A stretch of 64,000 nucleotides of DNA from CAVPDG01 sp963702535 (GCA_963702535.1 CAVPDG010000018.1:1-64000); one strand, 5' to 3'; shown: positions 1 to 10,791, numbered from the stretch's first letter. Notes: generated from the letters alone by a model not told the origin. Numbers and translations: made by a program.

Positions 1-896
1 TTGGCTATCGGGCTTGGGTTGGCGGCGGTTGCCCCTTCCGCATCGATTTTTGGAGTAGCCTTGCTCTCTATCGGGCTTGCAGGAGGTATGTTTGAGGTCG
101 GAAGCAATGGGTTAATTGCGGGTCTTTATCCACAAGCCGCTGCGCCGAACTCAACCGTTTGCATATCGCCTTTGGGATTGGAGCATTCCTCAGCCCGCTT
201 GTGGTCGCGGGCTTACTAACTAAAGGAGTTCCCTGGCAAGCCAATTATGCAGTTTCGGCTTTTCTGGTGTTGATGCTCTCAATCCTCCTCCTATCTCAAC
301 TAAAGACCTCAAAATTCAGGGTTGTCTTTGTCTCAATTTCTGAATTATTGGGCTTGGTGCGCCGGCCGACCCTCATTTTTTCCTGGGTAGGGGCGTTCCT
401 ATTCGTCGCATCGGAGTTAGGTTTTTCCAACTGGGTCGCTACCTACCTGAGGGTGGAGGCCGGCTTCACCCCACAAATGGCGTCGTATGGTCTTTCTGTA
501 TTCTGGTTATCGATTTTGGCAGGAAGGTATCTAAACACATTTTTACCAGTGGGGTTGAAAGAAAAGAAAGTGATCTCCATACAGGCAGCATGTGGTGCGG
601 CTTCTTTAGTGGTAGTCTTATTTGCGCAACGGGTTTCCATTATCTTCCTTGGGATTGCACTGGTTGGGCTTTTCATGGCCGGTATCTTGCCTTGGGTGCT
701 GGCTTACGCCAACAGACATAATCCGGGCTATAGTGGCTTGATATCTGGGTTTATCCAGATCGGGATCGGAGCTGGTATGTTGTTGGGTCCTGGAATAATT
801 GGATTGATCTATGACGCAACTAATTTGATGATAGCCATGTATATCACGGTGCTCCTCTTATTTCTACTCGCCATTGTTTATATTAAAGCAGTATAG
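1..896 (+). CDS. MFS transporter, left-truncated, one frameshift
   Basis: Integral-membrane major facilitator superfamily carrier, probably for a sugar or organic solute; the substrate cannot be read from the sequence. The window starts inside the N-terminal half. The reading frame changes near 131-146: the first frame runs on to 219 as nonsense, while the frame containing AELNRLH and GIGAFLSP continues to 896 through hydrophobic helices. The next gene has the same block (RELNRLH, GIGAFISP) in one frame, which locates the break and shows the two are paralogues. The C-terminal half has about six hydrophobic segments. The family is certain; whether the break is real or a read error is not. Confidence 0.8.
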
Positions 897-945
897 GATA
901 AAGGCTGAATTAAAAGGCAGATAAAGCAATCGGAATCGTAACACC

Positions 946-2128
946 ATGACCCTGTCGCTGGTGGGCGCATCAAAACAAAGGCAAACCATTTGGACACGCC
1001 TGTCCTGGGCCAGTTATCTACTGAACGGTTTCGCGGCCGTCCTGGGAGGGGCAGTCTTACCCCAGGTGATCAAGGACTTCCAGCTCAACCCCTTCCTTGG
1101 GGGCTTATTTATTGCCCTGCCTGCCATTGGGATTATCCTGGCGGGATTGGCTGGAGGGCTGCTGACCAGCGTATTTGGCGCCAAGCGCTTAATGATCTTC
1201 AGCCTGCTTTTAATGGCGGGATGCCTTCTGACGATTTCCCTTGCACCGGTATTATCTGTTTTGCTGCTTGGCGCTCTTGTCTTTGGCCTGGCAAATGGAA
1301 TGATCGAGACTGGCGGCAACTCGATCATCGCCGAAATATTCCAAGGTCGCACCGCAAGAGAGCTCAATCGCCTGCACCTCATTTATGGGATTGGTGCCTT
1401 TATCAGCCCGCTAATGGTTGCCCTTTTTTCAAGTCGGGGAATGCCCTGGATGGTGTCGTATTGGCTGGTCGCTTTATTACTGATCAGCCTCTGCTTGATC
1501 GTGCTAACCCAACCAGCGCTGCCTCAAACCCCAGTTAAGGAAGTTGGATTTCAATAAAATGCGGACTATGTTCCTGCAGCCGGTCATCCTGCAGGTATGG
1601 ATTGGAGCGATCCTTCTACTGGCTACGGAACAGGGGTTTACGGGGTGGGTGACTGCTTATCTTCAAGATATCGAAATATTGCCGATGGAGCTGGCAAGCT
1701 TGGGGCTGGCCATGTTTTGGCTGTCGATTTTATTCGGTAGATACATCAACACCCGCTTACCGAGCACGATAAATCAAAGGGCAATTATCCTAACCGAGAT
1801 ATCAGGAGCTGCCATCGCGGTGCTGGTGATTTTGATATCTCGCAATATCTTGATAAGCCTGGGCACGGTGGCATGTTTTGGGCTGTTTATGGCCGGCTTA
1901 TACCCAAACCTCTTAGCTTTTGGCAGTGAATATTATCCGGGAGATGCTAGCCTGGTATCGGGGATATTTGTGACTGGAGTTGGACTCGGTAAGCTGATGG
2001 GTCCCGCCATTATCGGGGCTACTGCAACTCGAACTGGAATTCCACTAGCAATGTACCTCACCTTGTTCTTGCTGCTCTGCTTAACCGCCCTATTCTCCTT
2101 GCGGATTAAGGTCAGGACAAACGAATAG
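946..2128 (+). CDS. MFS transporter, frameshift in the central loop
   Basis: About 395-residue 12-helix MFS carrier, paralogous to the gene just upstream. The N-terminal six helices (946-1557) and C-terminal six helices (1544-2128) lie in different frames that overlap by 14 bases in the cytoplasmic loop, so this is either a single-base indel near 1545 or, less likely, two half-transporters. Landmarks are GIGAFISP in helix 5 and LGKLMGPAIIGA near the C-terminus, both shared with the upstream paralogue. It lies upstream of an SDR and an RraA-like gene on the same strand, suggesting uptake for the same catabolic unit. Confidence 0.8.
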
Positions 2129-2180
2129 ACTGCAGTCGTGTCTCAGAAAGTGGGAAAATCATTTAGATTGGAGCTAAAGC

Positions 2181-2993
2181 ATGGACACTGGAATGAAAGG
2201 ACATACCGCTTTAATTACTGGGGGGTCTTCGGGAATCGGCCTTGGAATCGCCAAAGCGCTCGCCCAAGAGGGAGTAAATCTGGCAGTTGCCAGCCGTAAC
2301 CCCACCCCAGATGCAATTGAAGAGCTGAGGACTTACGGAGTTGATGTGTTTCCTGTCAGGGCTGATGTGTCCAAAGAGGAGCAGGTTGTGAATATGGTAG
2401 CCGAGACGATAAGTCATTTTGGCACATTAGATTACTACATCAATAATGCCGCCTGGGAGTGGCACGAGCCGGTCACCCAATTAACCACTGAAGCTTGGTT
2501 GAACACAATTCATACCAACCTTTCAGCCTGTGTATGGGCTTGTCGCGAGGTTGCCCGTCACATGGTCCAGCGTAGACAAGGGAGCATCTTGATCGTCGGA
2601 TCCACCGCCTCGCTTCACCCTCTCTATAAAGAAAGCTCCTACCGCGTTAGCAAGACCGGTTTGATCGCCTACTCAGAAGTGCTGGCCATCGAATTGGCGC
2701 CTTACAATATCCGCGTCAATGTGATCATTCCCGGCGCTTTCGTGACGCGCATCACTGAGGCGTTCTTTTCCGGCGAAAAAAGCGAGGTATTAAAGAAAGA
2801 TATCCCTATGAAGCGGATCGGTCATCCAGATGAATGTGGCCCGGCATCAGTATTATTACTCTCCGACCGGCTGAGCAGCTATACCACCGGCGGCGTCTTG
2901 GTAGTAGATGGCGGAGTACACCTTAGACCGCACGAGATGTATACCGAAGAAGATATCCTGGAAATGAACTCACCAGATAGTTGGCTTTCATAA
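2181..2993 (+). CDS. Short-chain dehydrogenase/reductase (SDR)
   Basis: Cytoplasmic NAD(P)-dependent oxidoreductase of the classical SDR type, 270 residues and intact. The Rossmann motif TGGSSGIGLGIA is near residue 15, the NNAA structural motif near 90, and the catalytic Tyr-Lys pair is in YRVSK near 155. The C-terminal part ends in a short polar tail after the typical VVDGG strand. A GGAG-type ribosome site lies about 8 bases before the ATG. The substrate is unknown; the MFS genes upstream and RraA-like gene downstream suggest oxidation of a sugar-derived polyol or sugar acid. Confidence 0.88.
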   Translation: MDTGMKGHTALITGGSSGIGLGIAKALAQEGVNLAVASRNPTPDAIEELRTYGVDVFPVRADVSKEEQVVNMVAETISHFGTLDYYINNAAWEWHEPVTQLTTEAWLNTIHTNLSACVWACREVARHMVQRRQGSILIVGSTASLHPLYKESSYRVSKTGLIAYSEVLAIELAPYNIRVNVIIPGAFVTRITEAFFSGEKSEVLKKDIPMKRIGHPDECGPASVLLLSDRLSSYTTGGVLVVDGGVHLRPHEMYTEEDILEMNSPDSWLS

Positions 2994-3017
2994 ACCGAGC
3001 CTGGGATGGAGGATGAC

Positions 3018-3740
3018 ATGGATCCGATATTTAATGAATTGCGGAAGATTAGAACACCAATTATCTACGACACCATTGAAAGGCTAGGGGTGAGGTCACG
3101 AAGTGAAGGGTATACAGATCCAAGCCTGAGGTGTATCTTGCCTTCCTTAGGAGCGATGGTAGGTTATGCCTGCACCGGGAAGATCGCTGCAGAGATTCCT
3201 GCTGGTTCAGGTGAAACCAAAGTGGCATGGGTGGAAGTCTGGAAATATGCCAGCCAATCCCGCTTGCCGAGCGTTATGGTAGTCCAGGATATGGATCAAC
3301 CCCCTGCAAAGGGGTGCGTATGGGGCGATGTCGCTGCCAGCATCTTCCTGAGACTCGGTTGTGTGGGTGCTATAACCAACGGGGGTGTACGTGATATCCG
3401 GGAAGTGGAAGCCCTGGATTTCCAGCTATTTGCCTCATCAACCGTAGTCGGACACGCCTACAACCGTTATATCGAGATCGATACACCGGTAAAGATTAGC
3501 TCCCTCGTCATTAACCCGGGTGATCTGATCCATGGAGACGAGCACGGGATTGTGATTATCCCAAAGGAGATCCCGCTCGAAGAGCTTGTCGCTAAAATCA
3601 AGGAATTCCTGGCTTCGGAGAAGTCCGTTATCGACTATTGCTCCCAACCCGGCTTTAGTCTGGATGGAATTGTCGATCAGATGGATCTACACGAACAAAG
3701 AGCGAGTTGGCTTTGGAGGAAATCGGTATCAACCAGATAA
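3018..3740 (+). CDS. RraA-like / HMG-CHA aldolase family protein
   Basis: About 240-residue cytoplasmic protein of the RraA/dimethylmenaquinone-methyltransferase-like fold. Members act as class II aldolases or decarboxylases on 4-hydroxy-4-methyl-2-oxoglutarate-type acids, or as RNase E inhibitors. The family core is clear: GCVWGDV, then ITNGGVRDI, then VVGHAYNR and NPGDLIHGDEHGI. The Arg-Asp in GGVRD is the metal/substrate site in the aldolases. ATG at 3018 is chosen because GGAGGA (3008-3013) sits 4 bases before it; an in-frame ATG at 3006 would put the ribosome site inside the gene. With sugar dehydrogenases around it, a catabolic aldolase or decarboxylase role is more likely than RNase control. 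Confidence 0.82.
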   Translation: MDPIFNELRKIRTPIIYDTIERLGVRSRSEGYTDPSLRCILPSLGAMVGYACTGKIAAEIPAGSGETKVAWVEVWKYASQSRLPSVMVVQDMDQPPAKGCVWGDVAASIFLRLGCVGAITNGGVRDIREVEALDFQLFASSTVVGHAYNRYIEIDTPVKISSLVINPGDLIHGDEHGIVIIPKEIPLEELVAKIKEFLASEKSVIDYCSQPGFSLDGIVDQMDLHEQRASWLWRKSVSTR

Positions 3741-3799
3741 AGAAATGAGAGCGTGTGCTTATCGCTTTCGAACACCGAGCAATCATCAGAAACGTATGC

Positions 3800-4869
3800 T
3801 TACAACCTGACCGATCGTCCACTACAAGCCAATTCCTGGGCTGCCAGGGCGAAACGCAGGATTTCACGACCCTGTATGCCGGTAAGGCTGGGCGCCTCGC
3901 CCTTGAAGTACGCATCGATAAAATGACGAGTAGAATTTATAAAGCTATATTTCCAGTCGACTTCCATATCTGAGAAAGTGGAGACCTTTTGGTCTTTGTA
4001 CATCATCACTGGAGGAACATCCATCATTTTGCCATGGCCACGCGTGACCCAGATCACTCCTTTGGTACCGGTGATCTCGATACGGTCGTCCTGGGCGTAA
4101 TAGATCAAATCAACGATCATTTCCGGTGTGTAAACCACTTCAAGGCTACCAAACCGATTATTGGGGAATTTCCAGGAGATAATGGCTGGCAAATCGGTAC
4201 AAAAGGTCATGTCGCCAGGAATGATGGGTGTCGCGCCGATCCAGGCATGCACTTCTTCTGCCATGCCCATAAAGAACCAGCCCAATGAAAACTTATGGTG
4301 ACCATCGTCGAAGACCAGAGGGCCTCCACCGCAAGTCTGTGGATCGAAACGCCAGGCCCAGGCTGATAATGGCACTTCCCAGGCATTCGGGCTGGTGGCA
4401 GCATTGCTTTTAATACGGATGGTGAGAGGCTCGCCGATCTCCCCGGCATCTATTAATGCCTTGGCGCGGACGACCGGCGGGTAAAAAATAAAGTTCTCAA
4501 ACACTTTCAAAATGACCCCGGCTCTCTCGGCAGCAGCGATCATCTTATCTGCCTCCTCCACTGAAAGAGCCATCGGCTTCTGCAGTGAAATGTGTTTGCC
4601 AAACTCGGCAGCATCCAGGGTAGCCTGGTAATGAAGATAATGCGGCAGTAAAATCTCCACAAGGTCGAGATCTTTAAATTCAACATATCATGATAATCCG
4701 TGAATACCATTTTTTCTGACACGCCCCACACGGCTGCACGCGAACGAGCAATATCAGCATCCGCATCACAAACTGCCACAAGCTCAGCACGCTCGTTCTG
4801 CAGGTATTCAATAGCATGCAAATCTGAAATCCGTCCTGTGCCGATAAAGCCGACGCGTAGTTTTTCCAT
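3800..4869 (-). CDS. Gfo/Idh/MocA family oxidoreductase, one frameshift
   Basis: NAD(P)-dependent sugar or cyclitol dehydrogenase of about 356 residues. The N-terminal Rossmann part (from 4869) has VGFIGTGRISDLHA and ends around MLN. The conserved continuation (DLDLVEILLPHYLHY, then ISLQKPMALSVEEA with the family EKP-like lysine motif) is in another frame from about 4680 down to 3800, so one indel lies near 4665-4685. The C-terminal domain has family-typical GGGPLVFDDGHHK. It sits 42 bases downstream of the IclR gene on the same strand, probably co-transcribed with it, and converges on the RraA-like gene. Confidence 0.85.
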
Positions 4870-4911
4870 AGAACCACCTCCTGAAAAGCTGCCGAAAACA
4901 AATGTATTATG

Positions 4912-5676
4912 TCAAACTTGATCCGGCTTAAAACTCAAACGTGAGGAAAGAGCCTTGCCGATATCCTGAACAGTCTGTGTTATCCTGGGAAGAACATCCA
5001 GGGTTAAGCGGCTGGTAGGACCCGAAATGCCAACCGCAGCCACACACTTATCGCGATAATCGAAAACCGGCACAGCAATACAGCGTACGCCAACTTCATA
5101 CTCCTCGTCATCTACGGCATAACCTTGATTTCGTACCATCTCCAGGTGGTGTTGTAACATGATAGGATCTGTAATCGTGCGAACCGTGTAGTCCTGCAGC
5201 CTATCCGGCAGGGGGATTTGAGCAAAAGACAGTAACACCTTCCCCAGCGCCGTACAATATAACGGCGCGAGTGTACCCACGCCTGTCGTAACTCGCAAAG
5301 AGGATGGCGACTCCTCCTGGTCGATATACAATGCCTGTCCCTGCGTAGCAATTGCCAGATGAGCACACTCACCAGTGGCAGCCACCAGCTCCTTGAGAAA
5401 AGGCTTGGCTGTCTCCCTTAGTGGCATGCGAGTCAATACGATCCGGCTCAACCGGAAGATCTGCGGTCCGAGGGTATATTTCCGGCTTTCTTCAACCTTA
5501 TCAGCAAACCCATAACTTGCTAATGTTTTAAGCAAGCGCGACATATTTCCTTTATCTACACCGAATTCTTCTGCTAGCTCCGTGATCCCCAGGCCATCTG
5601 GGGCTTCTGCCAATTTTTCTAAAACTACCAGTCCCCGCGCCAAGGTTTGGATCTCTGACATACGCCAATCACTCAC
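4912..5676 (-). CDS. IclR family transcriptional regulator
   Basis: DNA-binding regulator of about 254 residues: N-terminal winged helix (residues about 5-65, including LGITELAEEFGVDKGNMSRLLKTL) followed by the IclR effector domain (residues about 80-250, with GVRCIAVPVFDYRDKCVAAVGISGP). IclR proteins sense small carboxylic or sugar-acid effectors. It is divergent from the ThDP-enzyme operon at 5944, and a 7-bp inverted repeat and a consensus promoter lie in the shared intergenic region, so it is the likely regulator of that operon. Start may be GTG 5676 or ATG 5661. Confidence 0.92.
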   Translation of the reverse strand: MSDWRMSEIQTLARGLVVLEKLAEAPDGLGITELAEEFGVDKGNMSRLLKTLASYGFADKVEESRKYTLGPQIFRLSRIVLTRMPLRETAKPFLKELVAATGECAHLAIATQGQALYIDQEESPSSLRVTTGVGTLAPLYCTALGKVLLSFAQIPLPDRLQDYTVRTITDPIMLQHHLEMVRNQGYAVDDEEYEVGVRCIAVPVFDYRDKCVAAVGISGPTSRLTLDVLPRITQTVQDIGKALSSRLSFKPDQV

Positions 5677-5710
5677 TTTCTAAATGAACTTTTTCAATTA
5701 ACAAGCTTCA

Positions 5711-5730
5711 CAATGCTAATTCGAGCATTG
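5711..5730. promoter_or_regulatory. Inverted repeat, candidate IclR operator
   Basis: Perfect 7-bp arms CAATGCT and AGCATTG separated by 6 bases, 35 bases upstream of the IclR start. Position and symmetry fit autoregulation by the IclR dimer. Binding is inferred. Confidence 0.45.
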
Positions 5731-5844
5731 ATTTCCGAAGAACATCTTCTAGCAACTATTTTACAATATAAATGTAATTATCGCAACAACTCAGTTGATT
5801 TAACAATATTTTCATGGGTATTTCCCCTCGAGAGGCACCGTTTG

Positions 5845-5873
5845 TTGACATAGTTATCATGGAGTTGTATAAT
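5845..5873 (+). promoter_or_regulatory. Consensus sigma-70 promoter for the ThDP/transketolase operon
   Basis: TTGACA at 5845-5850 and TATAAT at 5868-5873 with a 17-base spacer, a perfect match to the housekeeping promoter. It points to the GTG at 5944, which has AAGGAGGGG 8 bases upstream. Such a strong promoter would need repression, consistent with the divergent IclR gene. Confidence 0.8.
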
Positions 5874-5943
5874 CATTAACTTTTCGCTCCCGTCCTCTAA
5901 TACAGCTTATTTGGATCACAACGTAAAAGGAGGGGTATTTCCA

Positions 5944-7860
5944 GTGACTACGGACAATTCCTTGGCTATCTCTCAGAATGATGAAATGGCCCGGGCGCGG
6001 GCTGATCGCGCCCAGGTCATCGTCGAAGCAGGAGGAATCCTGGAAGCCCGTTCTACGGGCACCCTACCTCAATTCATCAACACGACTCTCTCTGAAGCCC
6101 TGCTCTTAGGGCTTTTTCTACAAGGCGTCCGGAAGTTCGTGACTGTGTTTGGACATGGCTCTACGGAAATTGGGGAGGTGTTGCGCATCTACCAACAAGC
6201 CGGGTTGGTAAGTGTTTATAGTGTTCGCAGTGAGATCGAGGCCTCGCATGCCGCCTCAGCCTTGCGCTGGGTAACCGGAGAGAAGGCTGCAGTTGTTACA
6301 TCTATTGGCCCTGGCGCATTACAAGCCCTGGCTGCCTCCATCATGCCTGCTTCGGATGGGATCGGGGTGTGGTATTTATTGGGCGACGAGACAACGGAAG
6401 ATGAGGGGCCAAACATGCAACAAATTCCCCTCGACGAGCAGGCCATTTTTCTAAAGCTCTTTTCTCAGATGGGCCGGGCTTATAGCCTGCATACACCTCT
6501 GGCTTTGCCTACCGCCTTACGTCGTGGACTAAACACGGTTGATCACCCCCACCGTCCAGGTCCATTCTACCTGCTCATCCCAATGAATGTCCAGCCACAG
6601 GCCCTCCAGCGATTCAACCTGGATGAGCTGCCCAGTGGCTCTCCGCCCAGATTGGGAGCCGCTGCCGACAACGGTGCATACGACCAGGCTGTGGATCACA
6701 TCCTGAATTCAAGACGAATCATCTTACGACTGGGAGGCGGGGCCAGGCATGCTGGTCCCGAGATCCTGGAATTCCTGGAGCACGTCGATGCTGTCGCAAT
6801 CATGGCTCCGGTTGTCTTAGGTTTAATTCCCTACCACCACCCACGCAACATGACTGTCGGCGGCTCAAAAGGCTCCATCAGCGGCAACTTCGCCATGGAG
6901 AACGCCGACTTACTTATGGTAGTTGGCTCACGCGGGGTATGCCAGTCCGACTGCTCGCGTACCGGTTACCCAAATGTGAAACACGTCATCAATATCAATG
7001 CAGATTTGGAAGCCGCTACCCATTACGGAAAAACCATCGCCTTGGTTGGTGACGCTGGCCCTACTTTGGGCAAGCTGGTCAAAAAGTTGAAAGACCGCGG
7101 TATCAAACCACAAACATCCCCCTCACCATGGGTAGCTGAATGTGCCCGGAATCGACAGATGTGGATTGATTTCAAGCGCCAGCGTTACAACCACCCGACA
7201 CTCTACGACCCGGTCTGGGGACAGGAAGTACTGACTCAGCCAGCCGCTATCTACACAGCTTCAAGCTGGGCTATCGCCAATAAGGTTGTTTCGTTCTTCG
7301 ATGCCGGTGATGTGCAGGCAAATGGCTTTCAGATTTTCGAACCCGAAACAATCGGGCAGGTATTCACCGACGGCGGTGCAAGTTATATGGGGTTCGCTGC
7401 CTCAGCTTTGCTCTCGACTGCCCTGGCCGCCAAGCCGTATTACGGGCTGGCTTTCAGCGGGGATGGCTCGTTCACCATGTCTCCCCAAATCCTGCTGGAT
7501 GGTGTCCAGCACGGCGCAAAAGGTTGTATCTTGCTATTCGATAACCGCCGTATGGCAGCCATCTCCGGGTTGCAAAATGCACAATATGGTCATGATTTCG
7601 CTACAAATGATTCGATCGAGGTAGATTACGTGGCCTGGGCTAAGGCAATAAAAGGCATCAACGCTATGCATGGTGGCTATAGCACCGCTTCATTGGTAAG
7701 TGCACTAGATCAAGCCAGGTCTTATCCCGGTCTTTCCCTGATCCACTTGCCGGTATATTACGGATTGGATGAATTGGGCGGGATGGGAGTGTTTGGGAGG
7801 TGGAACGTGGGTAACTGGTCTGAGGAAACACAAAATTTACGCCACCAGATTGGGCTATAG
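5944..7860 (+). CDS. ThDP-dependent enzyme, IolD-like
   Basis: Large thiamine-diphosphate enzyme (638 residues) of the acetolactate synthase/IolD group. IolD hydrolyses a trihydroxycyclohexane-dione in inositol breakdown. The activating glutamate is in SVRSEIEASHAAS near residue 90. The ThDP/Mg motif is GDGSFTMS followed by LLFDNRRMAAISGLQ, closest in style to IolD (ISGLQ versus IolD INNLQ). GTG 5944 is chosen because AAGGAGGGG ends 8 bases before it. First gene of an operon with a GPH symporter, FAD enzyme, RpiB and transketolase; no other iol genes are seen, so the exact substrate is open. Confidence 0.8.
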   Translation: MTTDNSLAISQNDEMARARADRAQVIVEAGGILEARSTGTLPQFINTTLSEALLLGLFLQGVRKFVTVFGHGSTEIGEVLRIYQQAGLVSVYSVRSEIEASHAASALRWVTGEKAAVVTSIGPGALQALAASIMPASDGIGVWYLLGDETTEDEGPNMQQIPLDEQAIFLKLFSQMGRAYSLHTPLALPTALRRGLNTVDHPHRPGPFYLLIPMNVQPQALQRFNLDELPSGSPPRLGAAADNGAYDQAVDHILNSRRIILRLGGGARHAGPEILEFLEHVDAVAIMAPVVLGLIPYHHPRNMTVGGSKGSISGNFAMENADLLMVVGSRGVCQSDCSRTGYPNVKHVININADLEAATHYGKTIALVGDAGPTLGKLVKKLKDRGIKPQTSPSPWVAECARNRQMWIDFKRQRYNHPTLYDPVWGQEVLTQPAAIYTASSWAIANKVVSFFDAGDVQANGFQIFEPETIGQVFTDGGASYMGFAASALLSTALAAKPYYGLAFSGDGSFTMSPQILLDGVQHGAKGCILLFDNRRMAAISGLQNAQYGHDFATNDSIEVDYVAWAKAIKGINAMHGGYSTASLVSALDQARSYPGLSLIHLPVYYGLDELGGMGVFGRWNVGNWSEETQNLRHQIGL

Positions 7861-7872
7861 GAGGAGAATGCA

Positions 7873-9246
7873 TTGGACAAGCTTTCGCTGGGCCTCAAAA
7901 TCCGCTATGGGATCGCTGATCTAGGCATCGCCCTTCTGACCTCTTCTATACAATTCTTCCTGCTCTATTATTATACGGATGTAGCCGAAATCAACCCGGC
8001 TATTGCCGGCAGCGCCCTGCTTGTGGGTAAATTAACCTGGGATGCATTCAACGATCCGATATTCGGATATATTTCCGACAGGACAAAATCCCGCTTTGGG
8101 AGACGGAGAATTTACATGCTGGCCGGCGCTATCCCCCTGGGGATCGCCATCTGGCTCCTCTACTCAGTGCCTAAAGGATTGAGTGGAGGTCTGGCTTTCC
8201 TGGTCGTCCTGGCAACATTCTTGCTCTTCGACACGTTCCACACGATGGTTAGCGTACCCTATTATGCGATGACGCCGGAATTGACCTATGATTACAACGA
8301 ACGCTCCAGTTTGACAGCTATTCGCATGATCTTCAGTGTAATCGGTTATATCCTGGGAGCGGCAGTCACGACCGTGCTGGCTGGCGTACTGGCCTCGGCG
8401 CTGGGCCTGACCGTCCAGGCAGCCTGGAGTAGCACGGGGCTCATCTTTGAATTCGTGGCCGTCGGGTCTATACTCTCCACTGCCCTGACAGTCAAAGAAA
8501 AGCCTGCAATTGACTCGAAGGTCTCCAAGATGCCGCCAGTCAAAGCCGTGCTGACAGTTTTCAAAAACCGGCCTTTCGTGATCATGCTGGTAGCTTTCTT
8601 CATCAGCAGCTTTAGTTTCACCATGCTCACCTCTCTGGTGCCGTATTTTATTATCTACCAGTTAGGCATGGAAGATGCTGTGCCGATCGTCTTGTTGGTG
8701 ATGCTGCTAGCGATCATGATCTTCCTGATCCCGATGCAGCGTATCTCTACACGCATTAATAAAGGGCCTGCCTACGCGCTAGGGCTTTTAATCGCTTCGC
8801 TTGCGATCATCAGCTCATTTTTCTTGCCCCAAGGTCCTACACCGCTGATTTTTGTGATTGCCTTCATCGCTGGTATAGGTTTCTCAGGTCAGTGGGTCTT
8901 CCCCTGGAGCATGGTGCCAGATGTTGTGGAGTACGACCAGCTTGTCACTGGCGAGCGCCGCGAGGGTATCTATTTCGGAATCTGGGCGTTTTTGCAAAAG
9001 TTAACCAACGCCCTTGGCATCTGGGTTAGCGGATTAGCTCTCTACTGGTTTGGCTATGTGCCAAACGTACCACAAACCGACTTTGCTTTGCTGGGTATCC
9101 GCCTTTTCTTCTCCCTGATCCCCGCCCTGGCGCTGATGATCAGCCTGCCAATCCTTATCCGTTATCCAATCACACAACAGAGTCATGCCGAGGTCGTTAA
9201 AGAGCTTCAACGGCGAGAACAGGCAGCTGTGGAGTTAAAGCCATGA
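7873..9246 (+). CDS. GPH-family (MelB-like) sugar:cation symporter
   Basis: 457-residue, 12-helix inner-membrane carrier of the glycoside-pentoside-hexuronide:cation symporter family. Family marks are an early Asp in DAFNDPIFGYISDRTKSRFGRRR, the loop 2-3 motif, and VPYYAMTPELTYDYNERS after helix 4, plus the conserved EYDQLVTGERREG segment in the second half. TTG start 7873 has GGAGGAG 6 bases upstream; the ATG at 7868 is out of frame. It overlaps the next gene by 4 bases (ATGA). It probably imports the substrate of this operon. Confidence 0.9.
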   Translation: MDKLSLGLKIRYGIADLGIALLTSSIQFFLLYYYTDVAEINPAIAGSALLVGKLTWDAFNDPIFGYISDRTKSRFGRRRIYMLAGAIPLGIAIWLLYSVPKGLSGGLAFLVVLATFLLFDTFHTMVSVPYYAMTPELTYDYNERSSLTAIRMIFSVIGYILGAAVTTVLAGVLASALGLTVQAAWSSTGLIFEFVAVGSILSTALTVKEKPAIDSKVSKMPPVKAVLTVFKNRPFVIMLVAFFISSFSFTMLTSLVPYFIIYQLGMEDAVPIVLLVMLLAIMIFLIPMQRISTRINKGPAYALGLLIASLAIISSFFLPQGPTPLIFVIAFIAGIGFSGQWVFPWSMVPDVVEYDQLVTGERREGIYFGIWAFLQKLTNALGIWVSGLALYWFGYVPNVPQTDFALLGIRLFFSLIPALALMISLPILIRYPITQQSHAEVVKELQRREQAAVELKP

Positions 9247-10791
9247 ATGCCATTGTCATTGGCTCGGGAATGTCTGGGCTGACCGCAGGCGCTTACCTGG
9301 CACAGGCGGGTCATGCTGTTACGGTTTACGAACAGTTTTCCGAGCCCGGAGGTGTGACCGCCACCCTTAAAAGCAATGGCTTCGGATGGGATCTTGGCCC
9401 GCTGATCCTGGAAGGCTTTGGTCCCGGCGATCGAGGGCGCCGGATATTGGAAGAGCTCGGCGTCGCAGAGCAGGTGAAGACCGTGCGGGAAGATCGCGGC
9501 CTGGTACTGCCAGATTTCAGTATGTGGAAGCCCGAGAAATATGTCGGGCCTTACTGGCGCAGGGAGCGGCTCATCGAGCTCTTCCCAGATGAACGCGAAG
9601 ACCTGGTACGTTATTACCGCTTCTATGACCAGATGCTGGACCTGATGTCGCTGGCGCGACAGGCTGAAGAGGTAAGCGGACCGGCTGCATTGTGGTTAAA
9701 AAGCCGGATGGCGCTGAAGTATAACCGGGTTAAGGGGATGGTAGATTGGAATGCCAGGCAGCTCATGGACTATTACTTCCACCATGACGCTATAAAAACG
9801 CTCTTCACGGGCATTGTGGCCGATTTTGTCACCAAGCCCAGCGAATTCCCAGCGCTTGGCGTTCCTTCCATCCACCTGGAGACTGCTTTCGATAAGCGCA
9901 TCCCAGCTCTGCCTGGCACGCGCAGCGCCCGAACAGGCTATTTTTATATTCTGGATGGCTGTCAATCCCTGGTGGGAGCTGTGATGAGCGCTCTCAACGG
10001 CTGCGGCGGTAAGGTACTGACAAACAAAGGCGTGCAGAAAATTATCGTCGAGAACGGCAAGGTAAAGGGAGTGGAACTGAGCGGAGGCCAGTTCGAACAA
10101 GCTGATCTGGTAGTAGCCAGCGGAGGGGCAAAAGAAACTTTTTATGGGCTGGTGGGCAAAGAGCACTTGCCACAGGAGTTATTCGAGATGCTGGAGCGCA
10201 ACATCTACATGGAGTCGGTGATGATGGTGCACCTGGGAATTGATTTTGATCCCACTCCCTACCAGCCAGCCGCCTTATGTTATTACTACGGCACCCATGA
10301 TCTAGAAGGCAGCATTGACCGGCTACGCACCGGTATCTACCACGAAGGCAAAGAAGGATTCCTGATCTACGTACCCTCCTTGCACTCACCGGCGCTAGCC
10401 CCGCCCGGCTGTCATGCTGTCACAATTTACACGATAGCGCCTAATCAATTGATTGAAGGAAACTGGCAGGAGCGACGGGAAGAACTGGCGGATAAACTGG
10501 TGGCAGAAGCTGAACGGATCGTCCCGGGCTTGATGGAACATACCCTGATCCGCGTCATCCTTACCCCGCAGGATTTTCGAGATCGCACTGGCCAACAAGC
10601 ACCATTCCTTCGGGGGAACTCCACCCATCATCGGCAACCAATCGCCTGCCCATCGCACGCCTGTACAGGGTCTATGGTTTGTGGGCGCCCAGAGCGAAAG
10701 TGGAGGCGGGGTGATGAACGTTATGCTGGGAGCACGCAAGGCTGCCCGGCAAATTTTAGCCATGCAATCAAAAGGAGATAACCAAGCATGA
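9243..10791 (+). CDS. Phytoene-desaturase-like FAD oxidoreductase, C-terminal frameshift
   Basis: Flavoprotein of about 515 residues related to phytoene dehydrogenase/amine oxidase (COG1233). N-terminal FAD motif VIGSGMSGLTAGAYLAQAGH followed by YEQFSEPGG. The frame breaks near 10595: the restored frame gives HHSFGGTPPIIG and then GLWFVGAQSESGGGVMNVMLGARKAA split by the second FAD-binding motif, ending at TGA 10789-10791, which overlaps the next ATG as ATGA. That overlap is strong evidence that the shift is an artefact. Its reaction in a sugar/cyclitol operon is not obvious; it might oxidise a cyclic polyol or unsaturated ring intermediate. Confidence 0.82.

Noticed and set aside
946..2128. 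Two separate six-helix half-transporters
   Set aside because: The frames overlap by 14 bases in the central loop and the upstream paralogue has the halves in one continuous frame; a single indel is simpler.
5911..5943. TTG 5911 as the start of the IolD-like gene
   Set aside because: The strong ribosome site at 5927-5935 lies inside that extension and is ideally placed for GTG 5944.
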